In this document: one piece after another, positions 14,261 to 17,020 of the stretch | How the letters are laid out: each line of letters opens with the position of its first letter | Position numbering within the stretch: the first letter of the stretch is position 1 | NCBI GenBank assembly: GCA_044356305.1 | Contig: JBIKWM010000053.1 | Coordinates: forward strand, 1-17,020 | DNA length: 17,020 bases | Origin: JBIKWM01 sp044356305 | Lineage (GTDB): Bacteria; Bacteroidota; Bacteroidia; UBA10329 | Reading direction: 5' to 3' | Program-made: the position numbers and the translations under genes | The notes under the pieces: generated by a model | The model's database searches: none | What the model saw: only the letters and a program-made list of their open reading frames with translations | What the model was told of the DNA's origin: nothing

Positions 14261-15703
14261 TCACATTCCGAAGCCGTAGTAGGCGGTCATCCCGTTCGGA
14301 TAGACCCCCTCAATGAGCACCCCTCCGCGCTTCTTCTCAAGGGCATTCAGCACATCTTCGGCCGTGTTGACATTCTTGCGGTCTATCCTCGTGATGATGA
14401 AACCCTCACGAATGCCCGCGCTACGCAGTTTACCCTGTCCAACGCTGGTCACCTTCATGCCGCCACCCAGGCGCAGGCGGGTGCGCTCCTGCTCGCTCAC
14501 CGGGGCCAGCTGTGCACCAAGTTGGCTCACCACATCGGCAGTTTTGGTTGCCACCATATCTGTGCCGCCCTCGCGGTTGCGCAGCTCCACCTTGTAGGTC
14601 TTGGTCTGCCCCTTCCGCAGGATGGCCACATCCACCACATCGCCCGGGCGGTGCGCACCGATCTTCTCCTGCAGCTCGGGCACATTGCGCACTTTAATTC
14701 CGTTTATGGAGGTGATGATGTCGCCCTCTTCCAGGCCGGCCTTTTCAGCGGCCCCGCCTTCGGTAAGACCGTTGATAAAGGCCCCTTCTGTTGTAGAGAG
14801 GCCCCGCTCCTCAGCAAATTTGCCATTGATATCGCGAATGCTCACCCCGATGAAAGCCCTTTGAACCTCTCCGAATGAGATGAGGTCGTCCACCACCTTG
14901 CGGGCAATATTGACCGGCACTGCGAACGAGTATCCGGAATAGGATCCGGTGTTTGATGCAATGGCAGTGTTTATGCCTATCAGTTCGCCACGGGTGTTCA
15001 CCAATGCACCACCGCTGTTGCCAGGATTCACAGCAGCATCGGTCTGTATAAAACTCTCAATGGCCATTTCCTCTTGCAGAATATTGATGTTTCGCCCCTT
15101 GGCACTCACAATTCCGGCAGTGACGGTGCTTGTAAGGTTGAACGGATTTCCCACGGCCAATACCCATTCGCCCACCCGCACATCGTCAGAGTTGCCATAG
15201 GGGATAAAGGGCAGGTCATTGCCCTCGATCTTCAGCACGGCCAGATCGGTATTGGGGTCGGTACTCACCACCTTGGCGGCAAAGCTCCGCTTATCGTTCA
15301 GCGTCACTTCCACCTCATCGGCCCCTGCCACCACGTGGTTGTTGGTAATGATGTACCCTTCGGGCGATACCACAACACCCGATCCGCTGCCCATGCGAGG
15401 CTGCGACATGCCCTGATCCTGAAAGAAATGGAAGAACGGGTTATATGATTGCACCTGTCGGCCACGCGTAACGGTCTTCACGTGCACCACCCCGTTCACG
15501 CTGTATTCTGCGGCAGCCGTGAAATCGATGGCTGCCTCGGGGGCAGCGCCATCCACAAGATTCACGTGTCGGACAGCGGCTGTTTGGCCCACATTGGCCC
15601 ATCCGTCAATATCGGTAGGGGCGGGTTGGGTGTAGCGTACGGTGGCATAGGCTACTGCACCGCCCACTGCGGCTGCTACCATCACACTCATCAGGTTTCT
15701 CAT
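14261..15703 (-). CDS. htrA: HtrA/DegP-family periplasmic serine protease with PDZ domains
   Basis: A trypsin-like protease and chaperone for misfolded envelope proteins. Counting from this start (480 residues) the catalytic triad is H123 (TNNHVVAG), D153 (NTDLAVLKI) and S230 (NPGNSGGAL). PDZ1 spans about 283-375 (FIGVSI, then AGLEEGDII); the last ~90 residues look like a second, diverged PDZ (REGFIITRIDRKNV). A hydrophobic N-terminal segment (RNLMSVMVAAAVGGAVAY) is a signal peptide or membrane anchor. The open frame extends in frame to an ATG at 15748, adding 15 residues before the hydrophobic segment; I favour 15703 because it puts the hydrophobic stretch directly after MRN. Both starts fit the promoter box at 15776-15783. 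It is divergent from dapF and ends in a strong terminator. Confidence 0.94.
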   Translation of the reverse strand: MRNLMSVMVAAAVGGAVAYATVRYTQPAPTDIDGWANVGQTAAVRHVNLVDGAAPEAAIDFTAAAEYSVNGVVHVKTVTRGRQVQSYNPFFHFFQDQGMSQPRMGSGSGVVVSPEGYIITNNHVVAGADEVEVTLNDKRSFAAKVVSTDPNTDLAVLKIEGNDLPFIPYGNSDDVRVGEWVLAVGNPFNLTSTVTAGIVSAKGRNINILQEEMAIESFIQTDAAVNPGNSGGALVNTRGELIGINTAIASNTGSYSGYSFAVPVNIARKVVDDLISFGEVQRAFIGVSIRDINGKFAEERGLSTTEGAFINGLTEGGAAEKAGLEEGDIITSINGIKVRNVPELQEKIGAHRPGDVVDVAILRKGQTKTYKVELRNREGGTDMVATKTADVVSQLGAQLAPVSEQERTRLRLGGGMKVTSVGQGKLRSAGIREGFIITRIDRKNVNTAEDVLNALEKKRGGVLIEGVYPNGMTAYYGFGM

Positions 15704-15775
15704 GGCTGTTGTTGTTTGGGTTAAGTTTGTTGCGTGTTCTGATGCCAAGATTCAATGCTGGCGCGGCTCTGAACT

Positions 15776-15783
15776 CAAAAATA
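15776..15783 (-). promoter_or_regulatory. Putative -7 box of htrA
   Basis: The minus strand reads TATTTTTG, a perfect TAnnTTTG, in the 122-nt gap between htrA and dapF. It predicts a leader of roughly 70 nt to the 15703 start. No -33 box is seen. No clear -7 box was found for dapF in the other direction. Confidence 0.4.
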
Positions 15784-15825
15784 ACGCCACACCCACCCCG
15801 ATCGTTGTGTAGAAAGCCTTAAAAA

Positions 15826-16596
15826 ATGTTGATCCCCTTTGTGAAATATCAGGGCACGGGCAACGATTTCATCATGATTGATGACCGTGCCCAGCTTTTC
15901 CCACAGCGTCAGGATCTTATTGAGCGCCTGTGTCACAGGCGTTTCGGCATCGGGGCCGATGGGCTCATCCTTTTTCAGATGAGGGCCGAGGTGGCCCACA
16001 TGGTGTATTTCAACAGCGATGGCCGGGCCAGCAGCATGTGTGGCAACGGTGGGCGGTGTTTCGCGGCATTCGGCTCGCGGCTCGGTGCATTGTCAGCCGA
16101 GGGTGAATTTTTGGCAGTTGACGGTCCGCATCCCTTTAGCATAGGTGCCGATGGTCACGTGAGCCTGCGGATGAAGGATGTGCAAAGCATCGTCACCCGC
16201 GCTGAGGGGCTCTTCGTTGACACCGGTTCGCCTCACATCGTACTGCATGTAAATGACCCCGACCAAGCTGACCTTATAGGTATGGCCCGGGCAATCCGAT
16301 ACAATGAGGATTTCAAAGCGGTAGGGGTGAACGTGAACCTGATAGCGATGAAGAACGGAATCCTGCGTGTGCGCACCTACGAGCGCGGGGTGGAGGACGA
16401 GACCTATAGCTGCGGCACGGGCGTCACCGCAGCTGCATTGGCAGCCCATCATCTGGGCCTCGCCTCCGAAAGTGTTCCCGTTTCCACCAAAGGCGGGCCA
16501 TTGGCAGTCAGGTTCCGTGCGTCTGGCGGGGCTTACTCGGCCATCGACCTTATAGGTCCGGCTGAGATGGTGTTTGATGGGGTTGTGGAGGTTTGA
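15826..16596 (+). CDS. dapF: Diaminopimelate epimerase
   Basis: A 256-residue cytoplasmic, cofactor-free epimerase that converts LL- to meso-diaminopimelate, the precursor of lysine and of the peptidoglycan cross-link. The two catalytic cysteines are in place: C72 in SSMCGNGGRC and C196 in TYSCGTGVTA. Other signature parts are KYQGTGNDFIMID (7-19), FGIGADG (40-46), DTGSPH (132-137) and a YERGVEDE stretch (186-192) before the second cysteine. The length is slightly short for the family but complete. The ATG at 15826 begins directly before the conserved first strand (IPFVKYQG). No other lysine-pathway gene is adjacent. Confidence 0.95.
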   Translation: MLIPFVKYQGTGNDFIMIDDRAQLFPQRQDLIERLCHRRFGIGADGLILFQMRAEVAHMVYFNSDGRASSMCGNGGRCFAAFGSRLGALSAEGEFLAVDGPHPFSIGADGHVSLRMKDVQSIVTRAEGLFVDTGSPHIVLHVNDPDQADLIGMARAIRYNEDFKAVGVNVNLIAMKNGILRVRTYERGVEDETYSCGTGVTAAALAAHHLGLASESVPVSTKGGPLAVRFRASGGAYSAIDLIGPAEMVFDGVVEV

Positions 16597-16760
16597 CGCG
16601 CATTCGGTCATCAGCCCCGTTCCGGTTGATTGATCTTTGCCCTATGTGCCACTGGGCCACATCTCTAATGGGCGAGTTGCATCGGGACACAAGGACCTCG
16701 GGTCATGAGTGCTTCTCCGAAATTGAAGGATGACATTGTGCTCTGCAATGTCAGGAAATG
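16597..16760. other. Intergenic stretch after dapF with a hairpin and a doubtful small open frame
   Basis: No gene here is well supported. A perfect 8-bp hairpin, TGACATTG (16731-16738) with CAATGTCA (16746-16753), lacks a T-run on either side. A 29-codon frame (16644-16733, beginning MCHWATSL) starts 4 nt after GATCTTTG, one base from the TAnnTTTG box, and its stop codon is the first three bases of the hairpin. It is too short to judge from one sequence. Confidence 0.3.
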
Positions 16761-16786
16761 AAAAAGCCCCGGACGTACCGAGGCTT
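16761..16786 (-). terminator. Duplicated copy of the tRNA-Val terminator
   Basis: Same hairpin as at 16869-16895 (minus strand AAGCCTCGG, loop, CCGGGGCTT, then T-run), here following the degenerate tRNA copy. Confidence 0.65.
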
Positions 16787-16791
16787 CTGCG

Positions 16792-16852
16792 TGAAAGTTG
16801 AGGGATTCGAACCCCCGACCCTCCCGCTCGAAAGCGGGATGCTCTGATCAGC
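16792..16852 (-). pseudogene. Degenerate partial tRNA-Val copy
   Basis: On the minus strand the T-arm (GGGGG-TTCGAAT-CCCTC) is intact and the 3' acceptor strand reads AACTTTC. No matching 5' acceptor strand or proper D-stem can be found. The anticodon stem differs completely from tRNA-Val yet still pairs (TCCCG with CGGGA), giving an 8-nt or 6-nt loop in place of 7, so no standard anticodon can be assigned. I take it as a non-functional tRNA remnant. Confidence 0.6.
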
Positions 16853-16868
16853 CTCGATTCTCATCAAT

Positions 16869-16895
16869 AAAAAAGCCCCGGACGTACCGAGGCTT
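16869..16895 (-). terminator. Intrinsic terminator of tRNA-Val
   Basis: On the minus strand AAGCCTCGG and CCGGGGCTT form a 9-bp stem (one G-U pair) with a 5-nt loop, followed by additional T residues, 5 nt after the tRNA 3' end. Confidence 0.8.
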
Positions 16896-16900
16896 CTGCG

Positions 16901-16975
16901 TGGGAGTTGAGGGATTCGAACCCCCGACCCTCTGCTTGTAAGGCAGATGCTCTGAACCAGCTGAGCTAAACTCCC
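16901..16975 (-). tRNA. tRNA-Val(UAC)
   Basis: The minus strand folds into a complete 75-nt cloverleaf: acceptor GGGAGTT/AACTCCC, D-stem GCTC/GAGC, anticodon stem TCTGC/GCAGA with loop CTTACAA (anticodon TAC, valine), T-stem GGGGG/CCCTC with loop TTCGAAT (one G-T pair), and discriminator A. The CCA end is not encoded, as the next bases are CGC. A terminator follows directly, and a well-matched promoter precedes it. Confidence 0.95.
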
Positions 16976-16985
16976 AAAGGGGCGG

Positions 16986-17015
16986 CAAATGTATACAAAA
17001 CAAGAAGCGGTGCAA
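16986..17015 (-). promoter_or_regulatory. Promoter of tRNA-Val
   Basis: The minus strand has TTG (17015-17013), a 19-nt spacer and TACATTTG (16993-16986). This is the best match in the window to the Bacteroidota -33/-7 promoter, and it ends 10 nt before the mature tRNA 5' end. Confidence 0.75.
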
Positions 17016-17020
17016 CAGTG

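Larger units (their letters stand above)
16761..16932. repeat. 63-bp direct repeat of tRNA-Val 3' end plus terminator (16761-16823 and 16870-16932)
   Basis: The two copies are offset by 109 bp and differ only at two adjacent bases (AA at 16794-16795, GG at 16903-16904). Each holds the tRNA T-arm, the 3' acceptor strand and the downstream terminator. Weaker similarity continues through the anticodon and D arms. Duplication of a tRNA 3' end with its terminator is the usual footprint of tRNA-targeted integration, or of slipped or unequal recombination; no integrase is present. Confidence 0.85.

Noticed and set aside
16792..16852. Functional second tRNA
   Set aside because: No 5' acceptor strand or D-stem pairs, and the anticodon loop cannot be drawn with seven bases.

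Overview
The window reads as a chromosomal segment from a GC-rich member of the Bacteroidota. Four lines of evidence agree. (1) A secreted lectin/PKD protein ends in a type IX secretion sorting domain. (2) The primary sigma factor is the short form of about 287 residues usual in this phylum. (3) Copies of the Bacteroidota -7 promoter box (TAnnTTTG) sit upstream of many genes. (4) The gene set (long-form GAPDH, HupE-like membrane protein, M1 peptidase with GMEYP motif, SpoIIE phosphatase with TPRs) is typical of the group. I cannot name a genus.

Layout. 1-524 has no gene that I can support. It holds nested inverted repeats followed by a T-run at the left edge, a 7-bp tandem repeat array, and a REP-like palindrome. 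525-6588 is a leftward run: M1 metallopeptidase, HupE/UreJ-like membrane protein, a zeta-toxin-like P-loop kinase, its small overlapping partner (putative antitoxin), and recG (first transcribed). The kinase pair is visibly AT-richer than its neighbours and looks like an insertion behind recG. 6799-11715 is a rightward run: a cytoplasmic TPR/coiled-coil/SpoIIE phosphatase, tryptophan 2,3-dioxygenase, and a lectin/PKD/T9SS protein whose ATG overlaps the dioxygenase stop (ATGA). A hairpin at 11736-11764 separates this run from the leftward gene set GAPDH, rpoD and htrA. dapF is divergent from htrA. The right end carries tRNA-Val(UAC) on the minus strand and a partial, degenerate copy of that tRNA together with its terminator.

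How the genes relate. Most are housekeeping: DNA repair (recG), general transcription (rpoD), envelope proteolysis (htrA), glycolysis (gap), lysine/peptidoglycan synthesis (dapF) and tryptophan breakdown (kynA). They do not form one pathway. A recurring feature is a -7 box ending exactly 7 nt before the ATG of recG, the small antitoxin-like gene and the M1 peptidase, which predicts leaderless or near-leaderless mRNAs. No system in the window is clearly new. The best candidates for a second look are the zeta-kinase pair, the tRNA-Val tail duplication, the structured element at the left edge, the heptad array and the leaderless promoter pattern.
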